Source of the DNA: Apteryx mantelli
Lineage: Eukaryota > Chordata > Aves > Apterygiformes > Apterygidae
Assembly (NCBI RefSeq): GCF_036417845.1
Contig: NC_089994.1
Location: 10,558,001 to 10,622,000, forward strand
Length of the DNA: 64,000 nucleotides
Reading direction: 5' to 3'
Shown: positions 62,790 to 64,000 of the stretch, piece after piece
How positions within the stretch are numbered: the first letter of the stretch is position 1
Layout of the letters: each line of letters opens with the position of its first letter
Translations under genes and position numbers: made by a program
Notes under the pieces: generated by a model
What the model was told of the DNA's origin: nothing
The model's input: only the letters and a program-made list of their open reading frames with translations
Databases searched by the model: none

Positions 62790-64000
62790 GTAAAGATGGT
62801 TCCAGTTAACATGTATTTCCATAACTTTTGTTACACAATCTCATTTTAGCTGTAACCAGTGATGTTCCAAACAAGCCAGTTTTAGGTGCTTCTAGATGAG
62901 TTTTACTGGATGTATTGATATTGTGCAGTGAGTTTCACAAGCAAACTTTCTGTAATAATTTTCTCCCATTACAGCCCTTAACCTTGAAACTTCATATTCA
63001 ACATGTATCTTAGCACATTCAGTATGTAATAGAAAGACAGCACTTCAGACTAGAAAAGACTTTACTGTTCTATTACTTTCTATGTTTATACATACTGTGT
63101 GGATTCCATATGACTTTGAGAAGCACAAGTATCAGTATTCATCCAGTAACTTTCCTGTACCTTTTGTTAAGCAATGGCTTGCTCCATACCTCTGAGATAA
63201 ATTACTTGAATCAGCCTTTCTGTTTCAGGCTATAGTGACCTGCTTAAGATTCTTGGTGTCCAGTTTTAATATTGGATACATTAGTCCCCTATTTTCCTAA
63301 AGACAGCATAAGTAAATCTTTGCTTTTTGTTAATTAGAAAGCTGATGTACTTTCTTTTTCAGTTGTTGTTACGGCTTCACCTTTGTCTCAGTTTTCTGAA
63401 GGACACAGCCCAAGTATCAGATGGAAATGGTACCCGGCTCTTGTACTTCTCTGAACAGTGTTGTAGTCATTAGACCAACTTAGACTTCTCTGTCAGTCTC
63501 CTGCTAAGTGTAACTTTTCCTGCCAGCTCCTATGTGTTACGCTTTACTATAGCTCTGACCTTGTTTTGAAGTCATGGAACAGTTTTCCCAACCAAAAGGT
63601 GTTTCCTGTGCCTTCAGGCATACTAATGCCTGTCAGTGTTATGCCAGACATTTGCAATTATTTTTCTTACTATAATTTACCTTGTTTCTCTAGTTAAAAG
63701 CATGTCTAAATGGTTATTAAAAGTTGAAAAGGCGAACTGGATATCTTTGGCCATTTTCTTATAGCCAATGCACTTTTTCAAGCAAGAAACATGCTCCCCA
63801 TGATGCTTAGGAAATTTTTCCATCCCAGTAGACTTTGTTTTCTACAGCAGTGCATATGTCAGTTTGAGCACTGAATTAAGCAAAAAGCTTTCAGTTCATC
63901 TTTAACACATTAATGAATCCCTATCTTCTTGTGCCCTTGCCACTTGCTGTTCTACCCTTTATCTTCATTCTTTGTGTTCTGTCTGTAGGCCTATTTGTAG
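62790..64000 (+). other. TANGO2 intron 2 (partial)
   Basis: It starts GTAAAGATGG and runs to the window edge. I looked for the next TANGO2 exon, which should encode the LILAANRDE stretch, and did not find it, so it lies beyond 64000. Nothing else is recognisable here. Confidence 0.8.

Noticed and set aside
1..64000. CRISPR array, tRNA or rRNA gene, intact endogenous retrovirus
   Set aside because: I saw no regularly spaced direct repeats, no tRNA-type GGTTCGAAT box with paired arms, no rRNA-like stretch and no paired LTRs or gag/pol-like frames.

Overview
The window is vertebrate nuclear DNA, almost certainly from a bird. It is mostly AT-rich non-coding sequence with no operons or long bacterial-type genes. 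It carries two CR1 LINE tails of the avian type (octamer 3' end, then the 'ggaagggacctctggagatcatctagtcc' class of sequence, read here from the opposite strand), and it has vertebrate CpG islands and GT-AG splice sites.

The one gene I can name from protein sequence is TANGO2, on the + strand. Its first coding exon (62668-62789) encodes an N-terminus that reads MCILLFKFDPRPVSKNAYR, matching the start of vertebrate TANGO2. A short non-coding first exon with a clean donor (ends 50669) sits in a CpG island at about 49.97-51.24 kb. A 12 kb first intron joins them, and the window ends inside intron 2. The leader as spliced would carry two upstream ORFs ahead of a start codon in weak context.

A second CpG island lies at about 45.64-47.39 kb. 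In the human genome TANGO2 is head-to-head with ARVCF, so this island is the likely promoter of a minus-strand ARVCF, and the 45 kb to its left would then be ARVCF 5' introns. I found no recognisable ARVCF coding exon, so this rests on synteny and promoter layout. In the left 45 kb I mark four minus-strand exon-like segments with good splice signals (5721-5826, 16130-16257, 20885-20953, 39344-39479). They are candidates only.

Each island has three evenly spaced CCAAT boxes: exactly 31 bp apart on the + strand before TANGO2 exon 1, and 42/41 bp apart on the - strand in the other island. Between the islands lies an ancient, badly decayed CR1 of the amniote-wide type (about 47.39-48.56 kb, perhaps to 49.06 kb) and an old MIR-like SINE (about 49.40-49.59 kb).

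The rest is intronic or intergenic sequence with old repeats, homopolymer runs, microsatellites and a few strong inverted repeats. I see no tRNA, rRNA, CRISPR array, intact retrovirus or complete protein-coding gene.
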